Shown here in pieces: positions 34,126 through 42,377 of a stretch of 64,000 bases of DNA (position 1 is its first letter; each line of letters opens with the position of its first letter). Origin of the DNA: Marivibrio halodurans. GTDB lineage: Bacteria > Pseudomonadota > Alphaproteobacteria > UBA8366 > Aestuariispiraceae. The stretch lies in assembly GCF_017963645.1 (NCBI RefSeq), contig NZ_JAGMWN010000004.1:62001-126000 (forward strand). Direction: 5' to 3'. Made by a program: the position numbers and the translations under genes. The notes under the pieces are model-generated. The model saw nothing but the letters and a program-made list of their open reading frames with translations, was not told where the DNA came from and searched no databases.

Positions 34126-35750
34126 TGGCGGATCGTGACACCGGCTTGGTCGATCAGTGGGGGCGGCCGATCCGGCGCGCCGACCTGACCCAGCAAATCG
34201 TCACCGCGACGGTGGGCGGCGTCCGGCAGACGATCTCGGAGCATCCGAGCGTCGGTCTGACGCCGGGCCGCCTAGCGAGGCTGTTGCGCGACGCGGAGGA
34301 GGATAATCCTTCCGGCTATCTGGCGCTTGCAGAGGAGATGGAGGAGAAGGATCTGCACTATCTCTCCGTCCTCGGCACACGCAAGCGCCAGGTGAGTCAG
34401 CTGCCCATCCGGATCGAGGCAGCGAGCGACGAGAAGGAGGACGTGATCAACGCCGAGATGGCGCAGGAGTTCGTCGGTCGCGACGTGCTGCAGGGCGAAA
34501 TCAAGGACATCCTGGATGCTGTTGGCAAGGGCTTCTCCGTCAACGAGCTGATCTGGGATATGTCCGAGCGCGATTGGCGACCGGTCGCGATGGAGTGGGT
34601 CGATCCGCGCTGGATTGTATTCGACACGCCCGACCGTCGGACGCCGCGCCTGCTGGGGGAGCATGGCCAGGGTGAGGATCTGCAGCCCTTCAAGTTTGTC
34701 TATCATATGTCGAAGTGCAAATCCGGCTTGCCGATACGCGGCGGCCTCGCGCGGGCGGCGGCTTGGACCTATCTGTTCAAGAACTTCGACATGAAGGGCT
34801 GGGTCGAGTTCGCGGAAATCTATGGGCAGCCGCTGCGCGTTGGCAAGTTCGGGTCGAATGCCTCGGAGGAGGATAAGCGCACGCTGCTTCGTGCGGTGGC
34901 GAACATCGGCCGCGACGCCGCCGCGATCATTCCCGATTCCATGCTGCTGGAATTTATCGAGGCTAAGGGGGGAACCAAGGGCGCGGAAGTATACGAGCGT
35001 CTGGCCGCCTTCCTGGATCAGCAAGTATCCAAGGCGGTTCTGGGGCAGACCGCGACGACGGATGCCATCGCCGGCGGGCACGCGGTCGGCAAGGAACACA
35101 ATGACGTTCGCGGTGATATCGAGCGTGCCGACGCCAACGAGCTTGAGGCCACGATCGGTCGCCAAATCATCCGGCCGTTGATCGATCTCAACCGGGGACC
35201 GCAGAAGCGCTATCCGTCGATCAAGATCGGCAATGACGAGGATGTCGATGTCGATGTCCTGTCCAAGGCGCTGCAGCGCTTGGTGCCGATGGGGCTGAAG
35301 GTCGGTCAAAACCAGGTGCGGGGGATGATGGGATTTAAAGAGCCAACGGCTGGCGATGATTTGTTGACTGCGCCGGCGTCCGCGACCGGCTATCCGGGGG
35401 CGACCGCGGGCGACGATCCGGATGACGAGGTTGCCCCACCGCGCGGTCGACCCGCCCGCAATGTCATCGCGCGCAACGCGGTCGAGGCGACGGCCGCCGA
35501 CCTGGCAGAGCGCCTGACAGGACTGGTCGATCAGGCGGCCGGCGAGCCCATGGACCGGATGATCGAGCAACTGCGCCGGGAGGTCGAGGAGGCCGACAGC
35601 CTGGACAGCTTGGCCGTCTCGCTGCTGGCTCTCTATCCGGAGATGGATCCGTCTGGCGTTGGGGCGGCACTGGAACGCGGGCTGACAGCAGCCTATCTCG
35701 CCGGTGCCGCCGAGGTGCCGAGCGAGGCCGGCGCCGGTGGGGAGGCGTGA
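34125..35750 (+). CDS. Portal protein (DUF935, Mu gp29)
   Basis: A 541-residue DUF935 portal protein. Recognisable blocks include LTPGRLARLLRDAEEDNPSGY, YLSVLGTRKRQVSQLPIRIE, MEWVDPRWIVFD, GWVEFAEIYGQPLRVGKF and QTATTDAIAGGHAVGKEH. It forms the dodecameric ring for DNA entry and exit. The C-terminal about 110 residues are acidic and helical, longer than the core family. The start at 34125 overlaps the terminase stop. Confidence 0.93.
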   Translation: MADRDTGLVDQWGRPIRRADLTQQIVTATVGGVRQTISEHPSVGLTPGRLARLLRDAEEDNPSGYLALAEEMEEKDLHYLSVLGTRKRQVSQLPIRIEAASDEKEDVINAEMAQEFVGRDVLQGEIKDILDAVGKGFSVNELIWDMSERDWRPVAMEWVDPRWIVFDTPDRRTPRLLGEHGQGEDLQPFKFVYHMSKCKSGLPIRGGLARAAAWTYLFKNFDMKGWVEFAEIYGQPLRVGKFGSNASEEDKRTLLRAVANIGRDAAAIIPDSMLLEFIEAKGGTKGAEVYERLAAFLDQQVSKAVLGQTATTDAIAGGHAVGKEHNDVRGDIERADANELEATIGRQIIRPLIDLNRGPQKRYPSIKIGNDEDVDVDVLSKALQRLVPMGLKVGQNQVRGMMGFKEPTAGDDLLTAPASATGYPGATAGDDPDDEVAPPRGRPARNVIARNAVEATAADLAERLTGLVDQAAGEPMDRMIEQLRREVEEADSLDSLAVSLLALYPEMDPSGVGAALERGLTAAYLAGAAEVPSEAGAGGEA

Positions 35751-35757
35751 AAATTCC

Positions 35758-37035
35758 ATGGCCGATGACGGCATAAGCCTGGACATCCTGCCGCGCGCCG
35801 TCCCGTTCAGCGAGGCGATCGACTATCTGCGCGGCAAGGTGGATGTCCCCAGCCGTGCCTGGACGGACCTGAAGGAGAAGGCCCACGCGCGCGCCTTCAC
35901 CGTCGCCGGCGCGACGACGATGGATCTGGTCTCTGACTTCCACGCGGCCGTGACGCGCGCGATCGAGGATGGCACCACACGGGAAGAGTTCCGCAAGGAC
36001 TTCGACCGGATCGTCGCGGCGCATGGCTGGAGCTACAACGGCGGTCGTGGTTGGCGCTCTGCGGTCATTTACAACACCAATTTGCGCATGGCGCAGTCGG
36101 CCGGACGTTGGGCTCAGGCGCGGCGGCTGGCGGATGCCGAGAACGCGCGCGGTCGTACGGTCTATATCCGATACTCGGCAGTGCTCGATTCCCGGACCCG
36201 GCCGCAGCATCGGGCCTGGCACGACATCATACTTCCGATAGACCATCCGTTCTGGCGAAGCCATACGCCGCCCAATGGCTGGAACTGCCGTTGCACGATT
36301 CAGATTTTGACGGAACGTGGATTGCGCCGGCGTGGACTGGTGCCGACGGCCGACGCGGACATTCCCTCGACGACGCCCGAACCGCGCCAGGTCAACACAC
36401 CTTACGGAACGGAGAACTGGCCGACGCCGACCGGCATCGACACCGGCTTCGGCTACAATCCAGGCGATGCTTGGCTGCGCGGTGGCACGCCCATGCCGTT
36501 GGACGAGCCGCTACCGCGCTTCGGTCCAGCGATTGTCGGCGATGCTCCGCCGCCGCCGGCCCCCCGACCGTTCCCGGAGAGCCGCATGTTGCCGGCGGAT
36601 TTAGACGAGGCCGAGTATGTCGATCGTTTCCTGAATGAGTTCGGCGGCGCACGCGACCACGCCGTCGGCTTTCGCGACGCCGGCGGGCATCTCATAGGGA
36701 TCAGCGACGATCTCTTCATCGATCGACGACAATCGTTACCGGGCGCGCCTGTTTATAAGGCGACCAAGTTCGGCCGGGCGCGCTATCTTCTGGCCTTGGC
36801 CGATGCGCTCAAGGCTCCTGACGAGATATGGCTTGATTGGGCCGAGGTGAACGGCGCGCCGTCATTACGACGGCGCTATATCCGACATCTTGAATTGCCG
36901 GGCCGGGCCGGTCTGGTCGCCGCGTTTGAATGGACCACGCAAGGCTGGGCTGGGCGGACGATCTTTGCCGCAGATACGACCAGCTACATTGAGGGCCAGC
37001 GGCAGGGCCAGCTTCTTTACCGACGCGAAGAGTGA
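35758..37035 (+). CDS. Minor head protein (Mu gpF) fused to a C-terminal nuclease-like domain
   Basis: A 425-residue fusion. Residues about 15-210 are the Mu F/SPP1 gp7-like head morphogenesis domain (FSEAIDYLRGKVDVPSRAWTDL, YNTNLRMAQSAGRWAQARRL, RPQHRAWHDIILPIDHPFW, NGWNCRCTIQ). A Pro-rich linker around residues 215-280 leads to a C-terminal domain (about 285-425: RDHAVGFRDAGGHLIGISDD, KFGRARYLLALADALKAPDEIWLDW, RRRYIRHLEL, YIEGQRQGQLLYRRE) resembling the phage-encoded Barnase/EndoU/ColicinE5/RelE-like (PBECR) nucleases seen at the ends of gpF proteins. The head part helps initiate capsid assembly; the nuclease-like part may enter the host with DNA. Catalytic residues are not assigned with certainty. 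Confidence 0.85.
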   Translation: MADDGISLDILPRAVPFSEAIDYLRGKVDVPSRAWTDLKEKAHARAFTVAGATTMDLVSDFHAAVTRAIEDGTTREEFRKDFDRIVAAHGWSYNGGRGWRSAVIYNTNLRMAQSAGRWAQARRLADAENARGRTVYIRYSAVLDSRTRPQHRAWHDIILPIDHPFWRSHTPPNGWNCRCTIQILTERGLRRRGLVPTADADIPSTTPEPRQVNTPYGTENWPTPTGIDTGFGYNPGDAWLRGGTPMPLDEPLPRFGPAIVGDAPPPPAPRPFPESRMLPADLDEAEYVDRFLNEFGGARDHAVGFRDAGGHLIGISDDLFIDRRQSLPGAPVYKATKFGRARYLLALADALKAPDEIWLDWAEVNGAPSLRRRYIRHLELPGRAGLVAAFEWTTQGWAGRTIFAADTTSYIEGQRQGQLLYRREE

Positions 37036-37538
37036 CGCCCAAAAGAAAACGGCGCCGGGGTGTCCCGCCGCCGTCAGGAAGCCGCCTACGATGCCGACAC
37101 CAGCTCGAACTGCACTTCCACTCGTAATATAGGCTCGATTCTGCCGGATCGCAACGTGCGACGGAGGGGCCTCTCAGAGCGCCGTCAGCCTGCGCTGGTA
37201 TCCCACAACCCGTCCACCCGGCCACAAACGGTCCGACAAGGCCTCTCACGGCCTCTTATCGGCTCTCACCGGGCGCTCAGGCGTCGGGACATCGATCGCC
37301 CCAGCGCGCCTGACTGGTTGGGCTCATCCCAAATGGGAATCCTCCTTTATGGACTCCAACGCGTCATCGGGATAGCGTCTGGCCTTCCAAGGCTCGGGCA
37401 TTCCAACGCCCTCACTTCGCCCCCCGGAATCGTTTCCCCCTAAAAGACAGTAGCCGCTGTCCATAGTCTGACCTTGCAATCGCCGCCGATGGCATAGCCG
37501 GAGGCGGCAGTCCGTCTAACGGTCGAGGTCAGATACCC
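37036..37538. other. 503-bp non-coding gap inside the late region
   Basis: The only long gap in the structural block. It begins with a hairpin just after the gpF stop and ends at the protease GTG. Open frames within it have atypical composition and no recognisable domain. The last 100 bases should hold the ribosome site (GAGGTCAGATACCC) and possibly a second late promoter, by analogy with the promoter upstream of gene I in Mu. I see no clear activator dyad. Confidence 0.6.
37049..37074. terminator. Hairpin downstream of gpF gene
   Basis: ACGGCGCCGGG (37049-37059) pairs with CCCGCCGCCGT (37064-37074) with one mismatch and a GTGT loop. An A-rich tract precedes it, so on the minus strand it has a T-rich tail; on the plus strand it lacks one. 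It may stop antisense transcription or mark an mRNA end. Confidence 0.5.
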
Positions 37539-38624
37539 GTGGACACCGAAGTCGCCCTTCTTTCCCTGCAACTGCCCGCCGACGCGAACACCGCGCCGGA
37601 GTGGATACAGCTGCTGCCGGCCGGCCGGATTGTCGGTGCGGATGGGCGCGGTTGGACGGTCGACGATATGGACGCGCTCATCGCGCAATCCATGAAGGCC
37701 GGCCGCGATCTGCCGATCGACTATGACCATCAAATCGACCTCGCGGCCGTCGAAGGCGTAGGCGGGCGCGCGCCGGCGGCGGGCTGGATCTCCGAGCTGC
37801 ATAACCGCGACGGCGCACTGTGGGGACGTGTCAACTGGACCGATCGTGGCGGCCAGGCAATCGCGTCTCGCGAATATCGATACATCTCGCCCGCCTTCCT
37901 TTTCCGCGAGAAGGATGGCCGCGTGAGCCAGGTGCTGCGCGCCTCGCTCACCAACAATCCGAATTTGGACATGAAAGCGCTCAATGCGCGGCGCGACGAC
38001 AAGGGGAACAAGACGATGGATATCCTCGCTCAGCTGATCGCCGCCCTCGGTCTCGACGAGAATACCGACGAGGCCAAGGCACTTCAGCACGTCAGGGGTT
38101 TGGCCGCGAAGGCGGAGGAGGCGGCCGCGCTGGCCACCGTGCTGACCAAGCTCAACGGCGCTGCGGTCGATACCAAGGCGCTGATGGCGGCTGAGTCCGA
38201 GGCCAAGCGTGACGCTGCCGCAGACACGGTCGTCACCGCGCTGCAGGCGAAGCTGGCGCGCGGCAAGGATGGTGGCGATGGAAGCGACACAGTCACGGCG
38301 CTCAACAAGACTGTCATGGCGCTGCAGAGCGAGGTGAACGCCCTGCGCTCGCAGCAGGCCCGAGGCGTGGCCGAGGGTGCGGTCGACCATGCGATCAAGG
38401 CCGGGAAGTTGACGCCGGCCACGCGCGATTGGGCGCTCAACTACGCAGCCCAGGATCCGGCCGGCTTCGCGGCATTCGTGAAGGCGCAGCCGACGATCCT
38501 CAACGCCAGCAAGACCACCCAGACGATCGAACCGCCGAAGGGCGAGAGCGGCCTGACCGAGGATGAAATGGCCGTTTGCGCGGCCCTCGGGGTCACGCCG
38601 GAGGAGTTCAAGAAGCAGGCCTAA
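37539..38624 (+). CDS. Phage capsid protease with C-terminal scaffold (Mu gpI/Z type)
   Basis: A 361-residue protein from a GTG start. The N-terminal 150 residues are the Mu I-like prohead protease (IQLLPAGRIVGADGRGW, DLPIDYDHQID with the catalytic histidine, REYRYISPAFLF, then ASLTNNPNLDMKALNAR). The C-terminal part is Ala/Lys-rich and helical, a scaffold. An in-frame ATG at 38016 with AAGGGGAAC upstream would make the scaffold alone, as gene Z does within gene I in Mu. The protease clears scaffold during capsid maturation. Confidence 0.88.
   Translation: MDTEVALLSLQLPADANTAPEWIQLLPAGRIVGADGRGWTVDDMDALIAQSMKAGRDLPIDYDHQIDLAAVEGVGGRAPAAGWISELHNRDGALWGRVNWTDRGGQAIASREYRYISPAFLFREKDGRVSQVLRASLTNNPNLDMKALNARRDDKGNKTMDILAQLIAALGLDENTDEAKALQHVRGLAAKAEEAAALATVLTKLNGAAVDTKALMAAESEAKRDAAADTVVTALQAKLARGKDGGDGSDTVTALNKTVMALQSEVNALRSQQARGVAEGAVDHAIKAGKLTPATRDWALNYAAQDPAGFAAFVKAQPTILNASKTTQTIEPPKGESGLTEDEMAVCAALGVTPEEFKKQA
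38016..38624 (+). CDS. Possible nested scaffold product (Mu gpZ-like)
   Basis: An internal in-frame ATG at 38016, preceded by AAGGGGAAC, would give a 202-residue scaffold beginning MDILAQLIAALGLDENTDEA. The sequence is helical and Ala-rich with a C-terminal LTEDEMAVCAALGVTPEEFKKQ, typical of scaffold core-binding ends. Nested protease/scaffold genes are known in Mu and lambda; use of this start is inferred. Confidence 0.45.
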   Translation: MDILAQLIAALGLDENTDEAKALQHVRGLAAKAEEAAALATVLTKLNGAAVDTKALMAAESEAKRDAAADTVVTALQAKLARGKDGGDGSDTVTALNKTVMALQSEVNALRSQQARGVAEGAVDHAIKAGKLTPATRDWALNYAAQDPAGFAAFVKAQPTILNASKTTQTIEPPKGESGLTEDEMAVCAALGVTPEEFKKQA

Positions 38625-38696
38625 TACTCCGTCGCCGGGCGCCCACGCCACCGTGGGCAAGCCGACAGCGCGATCGATGATCAGGAGACTTGAGAG

Positions 38697-39119
38697 ATGA
38701 CCGCCCTTTCGAACGACCGCAACACGCCCATGCTCGCTGACGGCATTAAGGAGTACCCGGTCGCCGCCTCGACGATCTGCTACGCGGGCGGTCTCGCCGT
38801 CCTCAACGCCGGCGTCATCGAACCCGCCACCACCGACACCGGCCTTGTCGCGGTCGGCCGGTTCGAGGGGCGTTACGACAATTCGAACGGCAGCGCCGGC
38901 GATATCAAGGCGAAGGTTCGCCAGGGCGTCTTCCGTTGGGCTAACAGCGCGGGTGGGGACGAGATCACGGCCGCCGATATCGGCGCGCTCGCCTACATCG
39001 TCGATGATCAGACCGTCGCCAAGACCGACGATACCGGCAGCCGTTCCGCCGCCGGCCGGATCGAGGATATCGACGCGAACGGCGTCTGGGTCCGAACCGA
39101 CTTCACCGCGATCAGCTAA
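38697..39119 (+). CDS. Capsid decoration/cement protein (DUF2190-like)
   Basis: A 140-residue beta-rich protein between protease and major head genes, where decoration proteins lie. VAASTICYAGGLAVLNAGVIEP, GLVAVGRFEGRYDN, VRQGVFRWANSAGGDEITAADIGALAYIVDDQTV and AGRIEDIDANGVWVRTDF match the small head-stabilising folds. It would sit on the outside of the mature capsid. Confidence 0.78.
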   Translation: MTALSNDRNTPMLADGIKEYPVAASTICYAGGLAVLNAGVIEPATTDTGLVAVGRFEGRYDNSNGSAGDIKAKVRQGVFRWANSAGGDEITAADIGALAYIVDDQTVAKTDDTGSRSAAGRIEDIDANGVWVRTDFTAIS

Positions 39120-39177
39120 ACCGCCCCGACAAGGGCGCCCGAGGGTGTGGACGCCCTTCTAACCTGGAGATCGATCG

Positions 39178-40071
39178 ATGCGGATCACCGCCCAAAATCT
39201 CGAAAGCCTGCGACGCGGGTTTAACGCGGCCTTCCAGCGTGGCCTCGGCCAAGCGGCGCCGCAGTCCGATATGGTGGCCACGACCGTGACATCCACCACG
39301 AGCGAGAATGTCTACGGCTGGCTCGGCAAGGTGCCGAGCGTGCGGGAGTGGATCGGCCCGCGCGTCGTTCAGAACATCGCCGAGCACGACTACGCGATCA
39401 AAAACAAGCCCTGGGAACTGACGATCGGCGTCGACAAGGATGACATCGAGGACGACAACCTCGGCATCTACCCGCCGCTGTTCGAAGAAATGGGTCGCTC
39501 CACTCAGGCGCACAAGGAGACGCTCGTCTTCGATCTTCTGAAAGCCGGCTTCACGACGCCGTGCTATGACGGACAGAACTACTTCGACACGGACCATCCG
39601 GTTCTCGATGCCGACGGCAACGAGATTTCGGTGGCCAATACCGACGGCGGATCCGGCTCGCCCTGGTTCCTGATCGACGACAGCCGCTCGCTGAAGCCGA
39701 TCATCTTTCAGAGCCGCCGAGCCTTCGAGTTCGTCGCCAAGGACCGTCCGACCGATGACAACGTCTTCGATCTGAAGGAATTCCGCTACGGCGTCGACGG
39801 GCGCAACAATGTCGGCTTCGGCTTCTGGCAGTTCGCCTGGGGCTCCAAGCAGGATCTGACAGCATCGACCTACGCGACCGGTCGTGCCGCCTTGTTGGGC
39901 ATGAAGGGCGATTACGGTCGCCCGCTCGGCATCATGCCGAAGGCGCTGGTCGTGGGGCCGTCGCTGGAAGGCAAGGCGAACGAGATCCTCAACGCCGAGC
40001 GTGACACCAGCGGCGCCACCAACGTCTGGAAGGGCACGGCCAAGGTCGTTGTCGTTCCCTGGCTGGCCTGA
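39178..40071 (+). CDS. Major head subunit (Mu gpT type)
   Basis: A 297-residue capsid protein of the Mu gpT family: MRITAQNLESLRRGFNAAFQ, ENVYGWLGKVPSVREWIGPR, DYAIKNKPWELTIGVDKDDIEDD, YDGQNYFDTDHP and GRPLGIMPKALVVGPSLEG. It builds the icosahedral shell with an HK97-like fold. Length and motifs are complete. It follows the decoration gene by 58 bp. Confidence 0.94.
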   Translation: MRITAQNLESLRRGFNAAFQRGLGQAAPQSDMVATTVTSTTSENVYGWLGKVPSVREWIGPRVVQNIAEHDYAIKNKPWELTIGVDKDDIEDDNLGIYPPLFEEMGRSTQAHKETLVFDLLKAGFTTPCYDGQNYFDTDHPVLDADGNEISVANTDGGSGSPWFLIDDSRSLKPIIFQSRRAFEFVAKDRPTDDNVFDLKEFRYGVDGRNNVGFGFWQFAWGSKQDLTASTYATGRAALLGMKGDYGRPLGIMPKALVVGPSLEGKANEILNAERDTSGATNVWKGTAKVVVVPWLA

Positions 40072-40141
40072 CCGGCCACCTAATCAGCCGGTAGTGCCCG
40101 CTAGCTGAAGCCCCCTTTAGATGAAGAACGAGGAAACCGAC

Positions 40142-40438
40142 ATGAGCCAGAAGTCCCGCCCGGCGATCGAGGTGCGCGCGTTCGGCGAAGCCGGTCGCCG
40201 CCGCGCCGGTCGACGTTTCACCGCCAATTGGAGCGATCCGATCCCTCTCGACGAGCTTTCCGAGGCCGATCGCGAAGCGATCGAGGGTGACCCGAACCTC
40301 GCCGTCCGCGAGGTGACCCTCAAGAGCGCCAAGGAAGAAAAGCTCGAGGGCGACAATACCGGCGAGCCCCAGAGCGGGGGCGGCAAGAACCCGGCCGGCA
40401 AGCAGCCCGGCGGCAAGGCGCCGCCCGCCAAGGAATAA
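40142..40438 (+). CDS. HI1506-like phage head-region protein
   Basis: A 98-residue protein from the ATG at 40142, which has GAGGAAA upstream; an ATG at 40121 is an alternative. The N-terminal part (VRAFGEAGRRRAGRRFT, then DPIPLDELSEADREAIEGDPNLAVREV) matches the small HI1506-related family found after the major head gene in Mu-like phages. The C-terminus is a Gly/Pro/Lys-rich tail. Function unknown. Confidence 0.7.
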   Translation: MSQKSRPAIEVRAFGEAGRRRAGRRFTANWSDPIPLDELSEADREAIEGDPNLAVREVTLKSAKEEKLEGDNTGEPQSGGGKNPAGKQPGGKAPPAKE

Positions 40439-40585
40439 CCCGAGAGCCGGCGCTGGAGGGGCCGTGGCCGCGCGGAGCCGCGAGAACACCCGAGCCATCG
40501 CACGACCCGAAGTCCCGCCGGGGCGCGCCGCGCAGCCCCCGGTGGGCATGTGGTTCAGGATCAGGACAAGGATCGGATAGACGTC

Positions 40586-40798
40586 ATGTGTATCGAGGAG
40601 ACGATCGACCGTCTGTCGCTGCCGCCGGCGCTGCGTGATCTGCAGCGCGCGGCCGTGGCGCTGGCGCGCGAGATCGACCGGCTTCCGGCCGGGTCCGACC
40701 GCGCGGTCGCGCAGACGCTGCTGCTCGATATCCTCTCGCGCCTCGGCTACCGGCCCGATGCCTGCGCCGCGCTCACGCTCGAGGAACTGGTCGGATGA
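40586..40798 (+). CDS. Small hypothetical protein upstream of gp36 gene
   Basis: A 70-residue helical protein (IDRLSLPPALRDLQRAAVALAREIDRLPAG, then RAVAQTLLLDILSRLG). The same frame is open to a GTG at 40550. It overlaps the next gene by 4 bases. Not recognised; likely a minor head or connector accessory by position. Confidence 0.55.
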   Translation: MCIEETIDRLSLPPALRDLQRAAVALAREIDRLPAGSDRAVAQTLLLDILSRLGYRPDACAALTLEELVG

Positions 40799-41214
40799 GC
40801 TACGCGACCCAGCAGGATATGATCGACCGCTTCGGCGAGGGTGAGTTGCTGGCGCTGGCCGACCGGGATGGCGACGGCACGATCGACGCGGCCATGGTCG
40901 AGCGCGCGCTCGCCGACGCTGCCGGTCTGATCGACAGCTATATCGGCGCGCGCTACGCGCTGCCGCTTGTCGCCGTGCCCTCGCAGCTCACCTCGGCCGC
41001 CTGCGACGTCGCGCGGTGGCGGCTCTATACCGACGCGCCGCATGAGCGGGTCGAGAGCGCCTACAAGGCTGCCGTCGCCTGGCTTAAGGATATCCAGGCC
41101 GGCCGCGCGGATCTCGACGCCGACGGTATCGAGCCGGCGGCCGACAGCGCCGGCGCGCCGGTCCACCAGGCCGCGCCGCGTGTGTTCTGCGCCCAGACCT
41201 TGAAGGACTACTAG
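40795..41214 (+). CDS. DUF1320 family head-tail connector (Mu gp36)
   Basis: A 139-residue DUF1320 protein: YATQQDMIDRFGEGELLALADRDGDGTID, ALADAAGLIDSYIGARYALPL, ACDVARWRLY and VESAYKAAVAWLKDIQAG. It is expected to form the adaptor ring between portal and tail. Two bases separate it from the gpG gene. Confidence 0.88.
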   Translation: MSYATQQDMIDRFGEGELLALADRDGDGTIDAAMVERALADAAGLIDSYIGARYALPLVAVPSQLTSAACDVARWRLYTDAPHERVESAYKAAVAWLKDIQAGRADLDADGIEPAADSAGAPVHQAAPRVFCAQTLKDY

Positions 41215-41216
41215 GG

Positions 41217-41726
41217 ATGGCCGGCGTATCCGCGCGCATCGACGTGACGACCGACGAGCTCCGGCCCGTGCTCGCCGGGCTGATCGCCGCCGGCGAGGAT
41301 CTGTCCCCTGCCATGGACGCGATCGGCGTCGAGATGGTGGCCAGCACGCTGGACCGCTTCGAGCGGGAGGCCGGACCGGACGGCACGCCTTGGCAAAAAT
41401 CCGCGCGCGCCGAGGCCGACGGCGGCAAGACGCTGACCCACTATGGACACCTGCGCGGATCGCTCACGCATCTGTTCGGTCCGGACTCGACCGAGTGGGG
41501 GTCCAATCTGATTTACGCGGCCATCCATCAGGAAGGTGGGACGATCACGGCATCGAGTGCCGACGCGCTGCGCTTTCAACTGCCGGACGGCGGCTTCGCG
41601 ACAGTGCAGTCGGTCACCATGCCGGCCCGCCCCTATCTCGGCCTCGACGACGGCGACGAGGCGGACATCCTCGATATCCTCGCCGATCACTTCGGCGACG
41701 CGGCCGTCGGCGGGAGGATGCACTGA
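41217..41726 (+). CDS. Phage virion morphogenesis protein (Mu gpG type)
   Basis: A 169-residue gpG-like protein: DELRPVLAGLIAAGEDLSPAMDAIG, FEREAGPDGTPWQKSARAEADGGKTLTHYGHLRGSLTH, then YAAIHQEGGTI and PARPYLGLDD, the standard family blocks. It takes part in tail completion or head-tail joining. In Mu itself the gene follows F directly; here it is placed after gp36. Its stop shares a base with the next ATG. Confidence 0.88.
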   Translation: MAGVSARIDVTTDELRPVLAGLIAAGEDLSPAMDAIGVEMVASTLDRFEREAGPDGTPWQKSARAEADGGKTLTHYGHLRGSLTHLFGPDSTEWGSNLIYAAIHQEGGTITASSADALRFQLPDGGFATVQSVTMPARPYLGLDDGDEADILDILADHFGDAAVGGRMH

Positions 41727-42163
41727 TGTTGGCAGACGCGGAAGCCCATCTCGAATCCGGCCTGGGGCCGAGCGGGAACGGCGCGCTCAAGAGCGTCGAC
41801 GGCGCGGTGAGTTTCCAGGCGCTGGCGGCCAAGCCGCCGCAGGGGCACCAGTTGCCGGCGGCTTTCGTGATCCCGGTGAGCGAGCGCGGCCAGGAGATGC
41901 GGGCGATCGGCGCCGTCCGGCAGCGGGTCGCGACGCGCTTCGGCGTGGTGCTGGCGCTCGGCGGGCGGAACAACCCGCGCGGCGACGGCCTGTCGGCCGA
42001 GCTCGACGATCTCACGGCGGCGATCAAGGACCGGTTTCGAGGCTGGCAGGCGACCGCGCATCACGAGGAGACCGAGTTCCGGCAAGGGCGCGCGACGGCC
42101 TTCCAGCGGGGCGTCGTCTATTACCTCCTCGAATTCGAGACGGCGGTGCAGGAGGGCGAGTGA
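41726..42163 (+). CDS. Mu gp37-like tail terminator protein
   Basis: A 145-residue protein matching phage gp37/tail terminator proteins: LADAEAHLESGL, LPAAFVIPVSERGQEMRAIGAVRQRVATRFGVVLALGG, then DDLTAAIKDRFRGWQ and FQRGVVYYLLEFETAV. It would cap the tail tube at the head side and set the joining surface. Two bases separate it from the next small gene. Confidence 0.8.
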   Translation: MLADAEAHLESGLGPSGNGALKSVDGAVSFQALAAKPPQGHQLPAAFVIPVSERGQEMRAIGAVRQRVATRFGVVLALGGRNNPRGDGLSAELDDLTAAIKDRFRGWQATAHHEETEFRQGRATAFQRGVVYYLLEFETAVQEGE

Positions 42164-42165
42164 CG

Positions 42166-42372
42166 ATGGCGCGCAAGACCGACGACAAGGCCGCCGGGCG
42201 CGGCGGCCGGTACGAGATCCGCGACGGCGCGCGGGTGCGTGTCGCGCGGACGCGGGCGCCGGGCGCGCCGGCCGCAGATCCGTTCGGACCGCCGACGCGC
42301 CCGACCAAGCCGCGCGGCAATGCCGCCGGCATGCCACGCGGCGGTGACGCCGACAGCAACAAGGAGGGCTGA
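42166..42372 (+). CDS. Small basic Pro/Gly-rich phage protein
   Basis: A 68-residue, largely disordered protein (GGRYEIRDGARVRVARTRAPG, then FGPPTRPTKPRG). The position equals Mu gp38 (DUF2635), but the sequence does not show that family clearly. It lies between the tail terminator and the tail tube genes. Confidence 0.55.
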   Translation: MARKTDDKAAGRGGRYEIRDGARVRVARTRAPGAPAADPFGPPTRPTKPRGNAAGMPRGGDADSNKEG

Positions 42373-42377
42373 CAGCC

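Noticed and set aside
37060-37443. A 127-codon rightward frame in the late-region gap
   Set aside because: Composition is unlike neighbouring genes (many Arg, Ser and Pro in unusual order), there is no ribosome site, and no domain is seen.
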